From Cladopsammia gracilis (taxonomy: Eukaryota > Cnidaria > Anthozoa > Scleractinia > Dendrophylliidae), in NCBI GenBank assembly GCA_022457155.1, contig JAJGOT010000513.1, positions 186,001 through 250,000 on the forward strand: DNA of 64,000 bases. Direction: 5' to 3'. Made by a program: the position numbers and the translations under genes. The notes under the pieces are model-generated. The model worked only from the letters and a program-made list of their open reading frames with translations, was not told where the DNA came from and did not search any database. Position 1 is the stretch's first letter. Each line of letters starts with the position of its first letter. Positions 51,866-63,420 of this stretch are shown here, piece after piece.

Positions 51866-54800
51866 TCAAAGATTAAAGGTTTGTATGTATTTAGCATACA
51901 CATCAGCGCAGGACTTTCCTCCATTGTCACTTTCGCTTGTATCTTGCAAATCCTCACTGTACCATAATCGCAATTCTTGGCCAGAAGACAGAGGCAGAGG
52001 ATTTGAAAGGTCTGGGAAAACAATCTCTTTGGAATCTCTACCATATCCCGGAATCGTGTAATCGTATTCTTTACTCTCGGGTAGCAGGATGACGTTCTTT
52101 GAGGTCGTTATGAGCGTGCATAAATACGGGCTCCCGACACAACACCATTTAGACCCACGACGATACCCGCAGCTCACCGATCCAGAAACATGCACCAGTT
52201 TGACAGCCCCTACAGACCCGGCACTATCGGCACTGACGTTAAACCTGCCAAACTGGTTATTTTTGGCGCCAAAACAGACTGGAACCAGGTTCAGCTTGCG
52301 CCAGCTGGAGAATTCTATTTGAAGGAAAAAAGAAAACATGTCGAAGTTACAGTCTTAAAAAACTAATGTTTCTGGAGTTCTTATACGACAATAATCTTTT
52401 CATAAAACTAAGTTTTTGAAACTGTTTTTCCTAGCGCGTGGTCAGAAGAGAGTAGAACAAAGGCCGTTTACACGACAGAAAAAAATGGGTACGGACCCGT
52501 CAAAAAAAAGAAGTACGGAAGTCACATTTTCGCCCGTAAACTATGCGTATAAAAAGAAAAATAGAATGCACGATCACTGCAACAAACCGTTGAGAATGGC
52601 CGGATCTGGGTTTCCAGACCTAGATCAGTATTAATACTTGAAGTGAAACAAAAGAAACGGCAAACTGATCCTTAAGGCAGAAAAACAGAAGCAGAAGCAA
52701 ATAAAATAAAATAAAAGTGGAATATATTTTATTTTATTTGCATCTGCTTCTTTTTAAACGTGCGTACCATGTCTTTTGAGATTGGTCCGGACCCATGATT
52801 TTTCAGGTTTTGGGGCCATGTCTCCAAAACCTAATAAAAGCGGTCCTGACCAGTTCCTTCATTTCTTACGTCAGCTTGCATAATAAGACTAGAGATTGGT
52901 CCGGTCCCCCAATAAGTGTAGTGTAAACCCAACCTGCCAAACTTGGTCCTTAGGCCGGCCCTTTTTTTTCCCACCTGTAGTAGAACATTATCCGTGTAAA
53001 CGGCTGAAATTATGCGGTCCGTACCACTGTTTTGAAGAGTGCATACCCGATTTTTCTGCAGGGGGAGTGGCTGACGTCATGATCCCTAGAAGTGACGTCA
53101 TGGGTTAAAAATAGGTAGAGGTGACATCATAATCTATTTCAAGTCAATAGGGGAGTCGGGAATAAATGACATCATAATCTATTTCAAGTCAATGGAGAGT
53201 CGGGATAAATGACATCATAATCTATTTTTAACTTGAGAATCACACTGGGATAGAATGATGTAAAATGATTATTTTTAGATTGTTGATTGAATAATTTTCT
53301 GATAATTTTAATGGCTATAAATTCGAGGGGATGTTAAATGAAAGTTAAAATAGTGGTGATCTCTAAGCTAATGTGGGTATTACTCTCTCTTTTCTTCGAA
53401 TCCGGTTTGATCGATATCGCTTTTTAGCAAGACACTACAAGTGAACTAGTGTTATCGAAGGAAAAATTTTGCGATTTACCGGGTTCGAAACTGAACAAGT
53501 TAAAGAAACTCCATTGTGAAGTATTCTTGCAAGTGAACTTAGAGAATTCGAGGGCCACAGGTTTGTCAGTCTCGAGAGAGACTGTTAAGTGTTACCCTCG
53601 TTAAACAAAGTCGATTTATTTTATTTATTTATTTTGAACTGGGGCAGACTCTTGGTATTTTTTAAATTTGCTGAACAATTAGGATTGAGCGAAGGGGAAT
53701 GGGGACTATTATTTGATTTTCTTGTTCCCACTCTTAAGCAGACAAAAGAATAGATATAAAACTGAACATTAAGGAAAGAACAGTCATTAGAGACAACACA
53801 AGTGCATTTTTATTGTATAAAAACTTTGAACGGAAACAAGATGAGAGTGAAGACAAATGTCTGACACAAAGCAGTGTCGTAACCAGCCTAACAGCGTAGC
53901 TCTCTGAACAGAAAGCCGATGATAAATTTAACTGAGGTGAAAGGTCGAAAGCACAACAATTAAGATTGACGACCGGGCTATTTTTTAAATTAGCAATTCT
54001 CAAAAACAGAATTACGCGACCGTCTGCACAGTACATTTAGACCGTACAGAAGTTCCCAAAAACAACTTTTAACCTCGATCTAGAATAACTAGTACGACTA
54101 ATTTCCGAATAAAATACACCTGTTGCTTATCAAAAATTGATAAAGAAACTGATTTGAAAATCAAAATTGCAAAAAATAAACAAACACATTTGCATAAGGC
54201 CACGCAAGTTAAGTTAGAATCGATTAGAACTACAAAATCCAAGTTTTGTTTTGTTTACATAAACCTGATCGCTTTTAAACCTATGTAATGAATGAACAAG
54301 CACATAAAAAGCAAAACGTGAACCATTTATAGCGCATCGAGGCCGAGCTGTCTTCGATGAAAGAAATCATGAAACGACTGAATTTGAGCACGTTTTATAA
54401 ACAATTCTCCAAAACTAACAAGAACACGAAGAAAAAGTCAATCACAGATTGATAGCAACATAAATTCCCATCCCCGCATTGCTCCCGCATTGATAAAAAC
54501 GTATGATTTTCTTCGAATCAAGATTTTATCCCTGAAAGCTCTTCTTTTTCCACCATAGCGGCTTCTGAGTATCCCTTAATTAGTATCCCTGTCTTGAGTA
54601 GTAAACCGCGAAAAAATGCAGGGAAATAACGATTGTTATTTGAAACGGTTTTCTCCGCTATAAAACACAGCAAAACATCAAAGTATTTACCGAACTGACG
54701 TGACATTCGGCCGTGAAGCCGCGCGAAAAACAAAGCCTCGCTTTAGTTTCAAAATTGCTAAGATCTCGGATGTTGCATGTGTGGCATCATACGCGCATGT

Positions 54801-55034
54801 TTTGCGACGTCATACGCGCCTGCGAGTCAGCCTTACGCGACGCTCCGACCGACACACATGTCACGGACACGCGCCCACGAAACATTCCGCTAGCCCATAA
54901 CCATGAAAAATGTTGGGCATAGGTTCTATGAGTATTGGGCTCCGCAGCGGGCCTTCGGCTTGCGAGAGCTCCGCTATCACTGTTATGCGCAGGTGAGCAT
55001 TTAGGTATGAAACATGCGCACTATAAATGTTAAA

Positions 55035-55087
<53 letters not shown>

Positions 55088-56178
55088 TATTAATATCACT
55101 TGTGTTTTCAGAAGCTGTAGAAATTGCCCGAATCGCGAATTATTTGTTTATAATGTAGGGGCAAAATTATAGGCATATATTCAGTGGTGATGGAACTTAG
55201 TCGGCTTTTGTCTTCGAGGTCTTCAACTGACGTCGCAAACTGGCTTGCAGGTGCCTCGTTAATTCAAGTTTTAACACAAATAATCACTTCTTCATTGGCC
55301 TAAGATGCTGTAATTCATGTACAGAATCCCCCATTTTCTTACGTAGCATCCGATTTTCTTTCTTTTTATCGAAAAATCTCCGGCGAAACATGCGAGCGCT
55401 CCGTTTGTAAATTTTCTTCAAAATCCCACCAAGCCAACTGAATGCAACGAGAACAACGCGCACGGCATCACGAATGAGAAGTTTTGATGCTCGACCTATC
55501 AGGAGCGAGTAATTTTGCCCTCAATTAAGGAAAATTACCCTCCGTTGTCAGCCAACCAGCATTCAGTAATTTTGCCTTCTATCAGTTATAAACTTTGAAA
55601 AATCATTAAAAAACAAGTACAAGAACATCAGACCAAGATCATAATTAAAGTTCTGCAGAAACTTACCAAGACAGAAACTTACCAAGACCAGAAAACCCAA
55701 GGCAGAAACTTACCAGGACCAGAAAACCCAACACCAGTGCTGAGCCCACGACCGAGTTCAAATCTACTGCGGTTTACCTTATGTCAAAGGTCTGTCCGAA
55801 CAACTTCGCCGCTGCCTACAACAACAAGGCGTACGCGCTGTTTTCAAGTCGGAGACTACACTTAGATCACACCTAGTACGGCCTAAAGACGCTGTTGACC
55901 CGACTAAACAAGATGGCGTGGTTTACAGAATTCCCTGTGAATGCGGTAAAGTTTATATCGGCGAGACTGGAAGACCTATGCAAGACAGAATAAAAGAGCA
56001 TGACCGAGACATCCGATTCGCCCGTACCCAGACCTCCGCCGTTTCAGAGCACGCCAACAACACCGGACACCACCCGCTTTGGAATGAAGTAAAGTTTATT
56101 GATCGTGATCCTCATTGGTACACACGCAGGGTCAAAGAGGCGATCCACATAAGATTTAACCCTAACAACATTCACAGG

Positions 56179-56231
<53 letters not shown>

Positions 56232-59200
56232 CAACAGGAGAGCCGTACGACTACGGACCGCCGAGGGAACAATTCGCCGAAACAACGAGGATCAAAAATG
56301 CGCCAGTCACAGCTGTTGAAAACCAACCAATCACAGCAGAGCATCGTGCTTCATAGGGTGACGCGTAACCAGTCGACCCCATCGCCTGAAGAAGACTAGT
56401 ATGCAGTCGAAACGTCGCGATCCACATCGGAAGTGACTACATCGTGAGACAAACGAAAAATACTTCTTTACTAGCTTATTACTGTTGACCAAAGTGACTA
56501 TCGGTGGTTACCATGGCAACGATACGTGGTGATCATTCAGACCTACTATTTAGCTTTTGGTAACCCCCATTTTGGCACTTAAAGAGGAATCTGCATTTAG
56601 AAAATTCCTTGGTGCGGATATTTGATAAGCGTGAAAAAAGACAATTTGTGAGTAGTGAAAAACTCCCTCCGTAGAATTTTGTTAAAATTTTTCCTCTCAA
56701 TGGCTATCACCGGGCGTTTTCACTTGTGAAAACCTTCGCGACAGTTCCACGATTTCCACGCGCGTTCTCGCGCATTCTCGTCCACAGAGCTCCACAGTTT
56801 TTTTAGATTAATTGCGTCTCAAGTAGCTCTGGTAACGGACAAAAATTTGATTTTTTTGATTGGCCGTTTAAAAATGAATGTGCAATTAAGTAAAAATTTT
56901 TACACTTCTACGCATGAGGTTTTACTACCGGTTGAATTTCAAATGTTGACCCGTGTTTATCAACCTGTGTGGAACAGGAAATATTGCGACTGCAGCAACA
57001 AAACGAACGTTTCAATTTCAACGCAATCAATATGTAGCTTGAAGCAAAATCATGAGCGATCCAATGTCACCCAGTTTTGTTGTTTGGTTTGGCATGTAAA
57101 GATAGGGCTGCTAAATTTCAAAGTGAATCGAGGTTGTTGCGATTTCCAGTATGTGTCTTCATGGCAAAAAATTGAATGACATTTGCCTCTTATTTTTTAA
57201 CTCGTCCCCAGACCCCCAATTTGACCTTTAAAATCACAGTGAAAATGCCATTTTTTGGAGGGAAAATTAAAATTTTGCCCATTTATGAATTACTTTTCGG
57301 AAATCCACACTCGGATTCCAGTAATTTGGTTATTATTCTATCTACAAACGTTAAAATATTTTAATAAGTTAAAAAATAAGTCCCGTCATTTTGACCGTGA
57401 AGTGACCAATGTCACGTAAAAGCTTGTATGGAGTTCAACCGTGGGGTCATCGCTTTCAGCGGTATAACTCATGTTAATAGGCGTAATGTCAACATCCACG
57501 CTCGGTTTTGAAGAGACTGGAATCTAGTGAACATTTTGGTGAGAAATATGATTTAGTTGGAGCGAAAAAATTCCGTAATTTTGCTGTTTTTCCAGTGCAA
57601 AATGCTTCGACTGAGCCCAGTTTGGCTTCAATTGGAGACTTGCGCGGACTAGCGCCCAGGCCGTTCGAGCTCAACTGCGCATGGGCATTAGTTCATTTTT
57701 AGTTTCAAAAGCGCTTAATAACATTGTTATTAAACATATTCATTTCATACGATTGGCGCTGCACAGTTCATATCTATTATAAGTTCATTTTAGTAACGCG
57801 AACGCCCGGAGCAAATATCTCCTTTCAGGGGGCAATTTTTTGGTATGAAGACGAAGATGTGAGTGGCTACGAATATTAAAGAAGTATGTCTTTATTCGTG
57901 AAAAGAACAACAAAGCTTGCTAGGGATAAGTAAAGAAAGGGAAAAATTCTAAAGAAAGCGCTAGCCCAAAGGCGAAAATAAATATTTTAAAATGCAACAC
58001 TATTGTGGCAAAGGTACAAATAAAATAAAAAATAAAAATAAACTACCTCTTGGAGACCCATTTTGAATAATAATAATAATAATTAACACAATAACGCTAT
58101 CAGCGCTTTTGTAAGCCAGTTATATTTTATTTATTAGGCAGCAATCTTTGCTAAAAGTTGAAATACAAATCTAGGGAAACGAAGGTTACTTCAAACTGTT
58201 TGGTTCTGAGTACCGCTGGTCTACATTGCCGCGAGTAAACGTTTTGATTTCATTGCCGAACATTTCCGTGGATTTAGTTAGCTTTTACGCTTTTTACACT
58301 TTTATGGAACTTCAGAACTCGCCATTTAATATTTCCTCACAATGTTTCATTTGGTTAACCAACCTTTTTGGTCAAAAACAAGTAAAAGAGTGAAATTCCT
58401 CGCAAAAAGCATACGAGCGTCGTGGGTACAATTGTTGTTCGCCAAGCAAGCTCTTATTATTCACGGTTGTTTTCATCTCAGTGCTAAAAGATGAAGAGAA
58501 GCATTCTCTTTGTTCGTGTGACTCGCGGTATGATCATGATTATGTAATTGACGGTACTGGCCAGACCGCGGGGTTGGTGTTCGGGTGTGTCCTGCATGAC
58601 TTGCTTTTCTTGGTGGATTCATCATAATGTAGAATATTTTTTACCGAAAGTTGTGTAAATTTTACAAAGATCATCGTAATTGTAACCACTGCCGGCGACG
58701 TTTTGAGGTATGGATTTTTTTCGGGCCGTTTTCGTCGCTTAAACTGAACGACTTGTTGCTGAATGCGAGGAAAAACATTGACATGGCGATATAATTAGCT
58801 CGCTTGCTGTCGATCGATAGCTTGATCTTTTGTTGACATTGAGTTCTACAATTAATTATGAAGTTCACTTGATAACTTGTTTGTGATATTTGTCAGGGTT
58901 TAATTTATTTTCTCAAAGTGACAGTTATTAAGTTTTCTATTTTGTCCAGAATCACCAATGTTTCGTTTTTCGTTGCGTCTGAATTGAGCACGCATTTGTG
59001 GAGACTTACAGCATGGGAATAGCTGTAAGTACTCTCAAATCTTTTCCCGACTTGGGAAAATATGATTCTACAAACCTTGGTTCATCATAGCAAAATGTTT
59101 AGTACGCAGTTTGTCTTGATGGCTGCATTTCTCAGCTGTAGTTTAATTATACACGATATTTATTTCTTTAATTTTTTGTTTTTATTACACGCAAATTCGA

Positions 59201-62200
59201 TTTGTATTCACTCAATTTATTTATTATTTATTTTAGTAGCCTTGTTACTTTTTTAAAAGCTTTGTCTGACAAACTCTTATAAATCTTACTAGTTCTATGT
59301 ATCGGATATACTGGTTCGAAATAAAGTTTTATTTTTGTAGCTTAATAATGATATTTTAGTTGTCAATTGCACATGCATGGCGCCGCATTAATCTCGATCG
59401 TGTTTATCGCCGTGTTGGTTCGCTAAGATCTTTGTGTTTTGCACTATGATCAGCCAAATCAGAAGCCGGCTCTAAGATCACAGAAAAGGCATCTTTTCTT
59501 TTCGAGCTAGGTAAAACAGGCTGCCCGCCGAGTGGACGAAAACTTGGAAAGGAGAAAATACTATTCGGTCGCCATTTTTTTTTTTTTGTTATTGCTGTCA
59601 TTTTTTCTTTTCGTAGGCTCGGCGTGTGTTTAGAACCCAAGCGTCACGCGCCAAAAAACCGGTACCAGTATTTAGGAGTATTGATTGTTAAAACAATAGG
59701 GCCATTTATACGGGAGAAAATAAGACGCGTCTTATCTAAGACGCGACTTAAATAAGATGCGAAGTGTACCATTTATACGTTTGCGTCTAACATAGACGCG
59801 AAGATCACGTATAAATGGTTCGCGTCTTATTTTTGATACGGCGCACTTGTTGTTCACGTCTTATTTAGGACGCGAAAGCATTTATACGAGGAAGTTCACG
59901 TCTTATTTAAGACGCGGACAAAATAAGAACAGCTGAAAACCCTGTTCTAAGATAACACGCGTCTTATTTAAGTCGCGTCTAAAATAAGACACGAATGCTT
60001 ATTTTGTACTGTTTATACGATCGGTTCGCATCTTATTTAAGTCGCGTCTTAGATAAGACGCGTCTTATTTTCTGTCGTATAAATGGCCCTACTATGTGCC
60101 TATTTTGCTTTACAACATGTTAGAAATGATTTTTGTGCATGCTCCAAGCCGCGTGTTAAAAATAACTAAAGATAATTAAGGTCTTATCCATACATACTCT
60201 TATCGCATTTGTCTCCAGTCCATGGCAGTTTGCAGGAACAAGTAAAAGTTTCGTTTTTCTCGTCAAACAAACAAGCACCTCCATTGAGGCATCCGGTCAG
60301 TAGACAGCCCTGAAAAAACAAGTTATATCAACAGCCCTGAAATCATAAATCACGGCGTCTTGTTTTTACTATCTTTGCTAAATAAAAGCATCGCGCAGAA
60401 TGCATGGACACAATTAAATATTCATAATCACCGAGGCGGTAAATTTGAATGCGAGCGCGCTTTGAAAGGCCCAGATATCATCTTAAGCAGTTGAAAAGGC
60501 AACCTGGAAAAAATTCAGGCTTGAAGGGCTCCATTGCATCTGATCATCAGAGAGCTCTGGAGAAAATGATGGCAGTGCGAGTACCACAATCAGTAAACAA
60601 AATGATTTGTTTCTCCTTCACCCAACAGGCCCAATTTTGTTGAAAAAACATAAAATAAAATAAAAATCCTGATATTCATTACCGGCTCTGTTTTATAGGA
60701 GTTTCTTAAGATTCATTTCATTTCATAATCACTTTCCTCAGTAGCCGATCGACTCTTTCTTTCGTATAAAATTAACTCATTTTCATGATAACATCTTGTC
60801 GCGGCCAAATTTTAGTTAAGTTTGATTCAAGCTTCTAACTTACAATTACATTTCATAACTACCCTCCGCGAAACGCGCTTAAGCGCCAATGAAAACACTT
60901 GACAACTATGGAGTGGGACTCGTGCTGGGTGCCTAATGGACATTATGGACCAGCTTTATTACAAGATGTCCGAGAATACATAATGACAATATAGTTTAGC
61001 TAAATAATGCACAAAGTGAAACGAAAATACACGATTCAAAACAAAAAATACAATTGATCTTAAACGTAATCAAAATTACAAAATTCGTTAATTGATTTTA
61101 TAAGATCTACATAGATGCGCATGGGTGCCTAATAAATGTACACTATGGACCCGCTTTATTACAAGTTGTCTGGGCAAAACAATCTATACATAATGACAAC
61201 ATAACTTAGGTAAATAATGCACAAGGTCAAACGAAATCGATTCAAAATACAGAATACAATAATTCAAATTTTTAAGATAGATATGCATACAGTAAGGAAA
61301 GTGAAATGCAAATGAAATACAAAACAATGATACACTGCCCGGTACGAAAACCCGGAATAAAACCCATTGGGAGAAAAAACCCGGGAACGTACTCCTCGAT
61401 CGAATGCAGCGTATCGAGCTCCGAGGATTAGAGCTTTAGACTAACTTTGGTAACAAGTTTGGTCACAGACGACGGCAGTCCAAAAGGCGAGATAGCAAAA
61501 AACGCTTATACATCTATATTTATACAAATATTCATAGCGTATTGTCAAATATAATTACATAACCTTTATTGTTTGAATAAATAAGAACAAAAGGTTATCA
61601 CAAATGTGAAAAGAATGCTACGAATCGTCATGAAACAGCTTAGTTTTCAACTCCTCGTTGTTACGTTGAAAAGCATTATTCAATAATATACGATACCACA
61701 GCTTACTATTTTCTCAATTTATTTAAACGAAAGAAACTGACTATTTCACAGTATTTTTTACGTTTTGCCTGTGAATGTTAAGGACAGCATGGTCATTATT
61801 TAGCGGGATGAGGCACCTGTTTTTCGTAAAAATTTTGCCTAAAATTATGATCCTTCCTCCGTTTCTTTAAAAGAAATTGATACTCCTAAATTTACGTCAA
61901 AAAAAAAACTGTGTGGCCCTTTCCCCTTCCCTTTCGTGAAATGAAAGTGAACTTACTTGAGAATCAGTCAGACGGGAGACATCTTTAGAAAAAGTTGCTG
62001 AAGATATAAAAGGAGAATTGCAGTCTGGAATTGAGATTGAGCTACTCTATTTGAAAGCCACTGAATCAGTCATAGCCATGGTCAAATATTACTGTTTTTC
62101 ACTCTTGAACACAAGGTTCTATCGAGTCTTTCACGCCAAGTTTGGAAGAAAACCAAACAGACAGACAAACGAAAGGCCGCGGTAGCGCGCTGGTCCCATC

Positions 62201-62736
62201 AGAGAGATGACCGATCTAGAACAGTGAAACGTTCGAGTGGATTGGTCTTGAACAAGAGGCGTGCTCTTGTTGGAGGAAAACTTTCCTCGAGATAGAAAAT
62301 ATGTTAAAAAGAGGGATGACAGATATTCCCAAAGCGGATTCTATAGTAATGTTTCACTGACCTTAAGCATCATTGTAAACGAAGTTCCTGGTTGATCAAT
62401 AAGTTTGCTGTCATCGTTGATAAGAGCGAACTCGTGCTCGTTCAATTCACAAGTTCCTTTGTTGTTTTGTCCAAACGGAGACATATCCTTGAAGTTTGTG
62501 GAAGCACACCATGAGTTCCTGAGACATTGATGGCTACACGTCAGCAAACTTGAAGATTCGATTTTTTTACGAACAAAGCTATCTGCTAAGCGCTTATGTT
62601 CTCGAGTTATGAAGTACGCAGATCCGCTAAAGTTTTCATCGACAGCGAAAACAGGGGCAGCAATTTGCAATAAAATGAGTGACAAAATCATTTTTGATGT
62701 TCTCTTCAGCGATGCGTTCTTCACCATGATGTTCAT
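51866..62736 (-). CDS. Secreted PAN/Apple-like + EGF protein with cysteine-containing C-terminal module, 3 exons, 311 aa
   Basis: Exons 62736-62362, 60309-60198 and 52314-51866 join in phases 0 and 1 with GT/AG borders. Residues ~16-33 (MILSLILLQIAAPVFAV) are a signal peptide. A PAN/Apple-like domain follows (LLTCSHQCLRNSWCASTNFK...GTCELNEHEF). Exon 2 encodes one six-cysteine EGF domain (C-x4-C-x5-C-x10-C-x-C-x8-C, CLNGGACLF...CSCKLPWTGDKC). Exon 3 encodes ~148 aa with VPVCFGAKNNQFGRFNVS, YTIPGYGRDSKEIVFPDLSN and GQELRLWYSEDLQD...SCADVYAKY. I recall similar tails in predicted anthozoan extracellular proteins, but cannot name the domain. The start Met at 62736 is a choice; 62727 and 62691 are alternatives. 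Small exons inside the 7.9-kb second intron cannot be excluded. Function unknown; probably extracellular adhesion or matrix. Confidence 0.65.
52465..53006. mobile_element. Possible TIR element (GGCCGTTTACACG termini)
   Basis: GGCCGTTTACACGACAG and CCGTGTAAACGGC are inverted, and both are followed inward by GGTACGGACC/GGTCCGTACC. Weakly supported. Lies in the second intron of the secreted-protein gene. Confidence 0.45.
52637..52740 (+). repeat. Dispersed copy of 49890-49985, ending in a hairpin
   Basis: GTGAAACAAAAGAAACGGCA and AACTGATCCTTAAGGCAGAA match 49893-49932 with few changes. The copy ends in an AAATAAAATA/TATTTTATTT dyad flanked by GCAGAAGC/GCATCTGC. Confidence 0.85.
53121..53230 (+). 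repeat. ~50-bp tandem repeat, 2-3 copies
   Basis: TGACATCATAATCTATTTCA...AGTCAAT occurs at about 53122 and 53167, with a partial third at 53210. Confidence 0.9.
53240..55030. other. Intronic sequence, no feature recognised
   Basis: Second intron of the secreted-protein gene. ORFs at 53734-54036 and 54700-54922 have no domain signature or splice support. Confidence 0.5.
55036..55087 (+). repeat. (ATT)n microsatellite
   Basis: About 16 ATT units. Confidence 0.95.
55660..55735 (+). repeat. Short tandem repeat (AGAAACTTACCA)
   Basis: CAGAAACTTACCAAGA/CAGGA with GACCAGAAAACCCAA(GG/CA) repeats three times, immediately upstream of the Penelope-like frame. Confidence 0.85.
55744..56319 (+). pseudogene. 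Penelope-like element: GIY-YIG endonuclease region, 5'-truncated
   Basis: An open frame from 55744 reads YCGLPYVKGLSEQLRRCLQQ, RAVFKSETTLRSHLVRPKD and GVVYRIPCECGKVYIGETGR. It continues HANNTGHHPLWNEVKFIDRD and RRVKEAIHIRFNPNNIHRD, then basic residues. VYRIPCxCxKVYIGETGR, HxxxTxHxxxW and KEAIxI are the GIY-YIG core and Cys pair typical of EN(+) Penelope-like retroelements. The domain itself is intact, but the reverse transcriptase is missing upstream (truncation near a short repeat). Confidence 0.9.
56381..56421 (+). ncRNA. Hammerhead-ribozyme-like motif of the Penelope-like element
   Basis: Helix I ATCGC (56381-56385) pairs with GCGAT (56417-56421). The core CTGAAGA (56386-56392) follows, then an unpaired A and helix II GACT...AGTC (56394-56397 with 56405-56408), then GAAA (56409-56412) and CGTC with a minimal helix III. 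All conserved core bases (C3 U4 G5 A6, G8 A9, G12 A13 A14) are present. Minimal hammerheads are known in Penelope-like elements (established knowledge). Cleavage is predicted after C56416, probably weak in monomeric form. Confidence 0.75.
56773..56846. mobile_element. Third, decayed copy of the CATTCTCGTCCCCAGAG MITE
   Basis: Starts CATTCTCGTCCACAGAGCTC, with interior AGATTAATTGCGTCTCAAGT. It aligns with the reverse complement of 49464-49535, including the GCGTCTC block. The right end is eroded (GGTAACGGACAAAAAT) and no TSD is found. Confidence 0.75.
56850..58050. other. Intronic sequence, no gene recognised
   Basis: Short ORFs only; no splice-consistent coding block seen. A short (AAT)n lies at 58066-58083. 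Confidence 0.5.
58090..59690. other. Intronic sequence, no gene recognised
   Basis: AT-rich. A minimal ATG with a strong donor occurs at 59013-59030 (see rejected items). Nothing else is supported. Confidence 0.45.
59699..60089. mobile_element. 391-bp MITE with ~65-bp TIRs rich in AAGACGCGTCTT
   Basis: GGGCCATTTATACGGGAGAA...AATAAGACGCGTCTTATCTA at the left pairs with TAGATAAGACGCGTCTTATT...CGTATAAATGGCCC at the right. TA flanks both sides (59697-59698 and 60090-60091). The interior repeats GACGCG and TCTTATTT many times, giving alternative hairpins. Confidence 0.9.
60310..62361. other. First intron of the secreted-protein gene; contains a ~195-bp tandem duplication
   Basis: GGGTGCCTAATGGACATTAT...GCACAAAGTGAAACGAAA (60929-61024) recurs as GGGTGCCTAATAAATGTACA...GCACAAGGTCAAACGAAA (61123-61226). 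Otherwise no feature is recognised. Confidence 0.7.
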
Positions 62737-62785
62737 TCGCAGGGTGAGTATGGGAACGTTAGCTTTGATCCTCGCGTGAAAAACG

Positions 62786-63420
62786 TCTGGAAAAAATTCA
62801 GAACTGAGGGGTGTTCTAAACAACCCATAAGAATTGCCGAGAAACAGGTGATACAAAACATGTTGTTATCATAAACGGGGAAAGTGCTCGTTACTTAGCA
62901 TTTAGCTTTCAGCTGCCGATCCTGCAGGCTGGACTTATATTAAATATGCAGATCGAGATAAAAAGAGTGAGTGGCGAATCGAAGCCAATTGACTGGCTCT
63001 CTTTAGCTACAGCGTGGCAAACATCAGCATGTTGTTCTGTTAGTTACAGGGAGTAAAAAAGGGTGAAAAATGTCTAGCAAAAATTCAAAACTGAGGGATG
63101 GAAAATAGGTGGTCAAAACATGTTATCATAAACGGCGCCGAAAAGTCCTCATCGCGTTGCATTTAGCATAGTAAAGAGAATTGAGAGTTTTATTTAATTA
63201 GTTTTATTCATTCGTCGGCAAAAACTGTTAAAAAAGAGTGAGTGACAACTTTATATTCGTAATCTTTAGCATGTTGTTCTGTCAGTTACAAGTGAACGGA
63301 CGTTATCAGTAACCGTTTATATGATCGGCATCGCGCTTACTTTGGTGACAAAAAGACTGGCAAAAATTCAGAACCCAAACAAACAAACAAGCTGGTGAAA
63401 CAATTTGGAAAACAATTAGG
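62786..63420 (+). repeat. Imperfect ~285-bp direct repeat upstream of the secreted-protein gene
   Basis: CAAAACATGTTGTTATCATA plus ATTCAGAACTGAGG (62790-62875) recurs as ATTCAAAACTGAGGGATGG and CAAAACATGTTATCATAAAC (63078-63135). AGTGAGTGGC..CATGTTGTTCTGTTAGTTAC (62965-63048) recurs at about 63238-63290. Partial third traces appear at 63360-63380. Confidence 0.65.

Noticed and set aside
56847..57179. 110-aa plus-strand ORF after the third MITE copy
   Set aside because: No recognisable domain, lies in an intron antisense to the gene, and composition is not coding-like.
59013..59030. ATGGGAATAGCT|GTAAGT as a tiny start exon with a myristoylation-like MGIAVS
   Set aside because: No downstream plus-strand exon in matching phase was found; a 4-codon exon cannot be supported.
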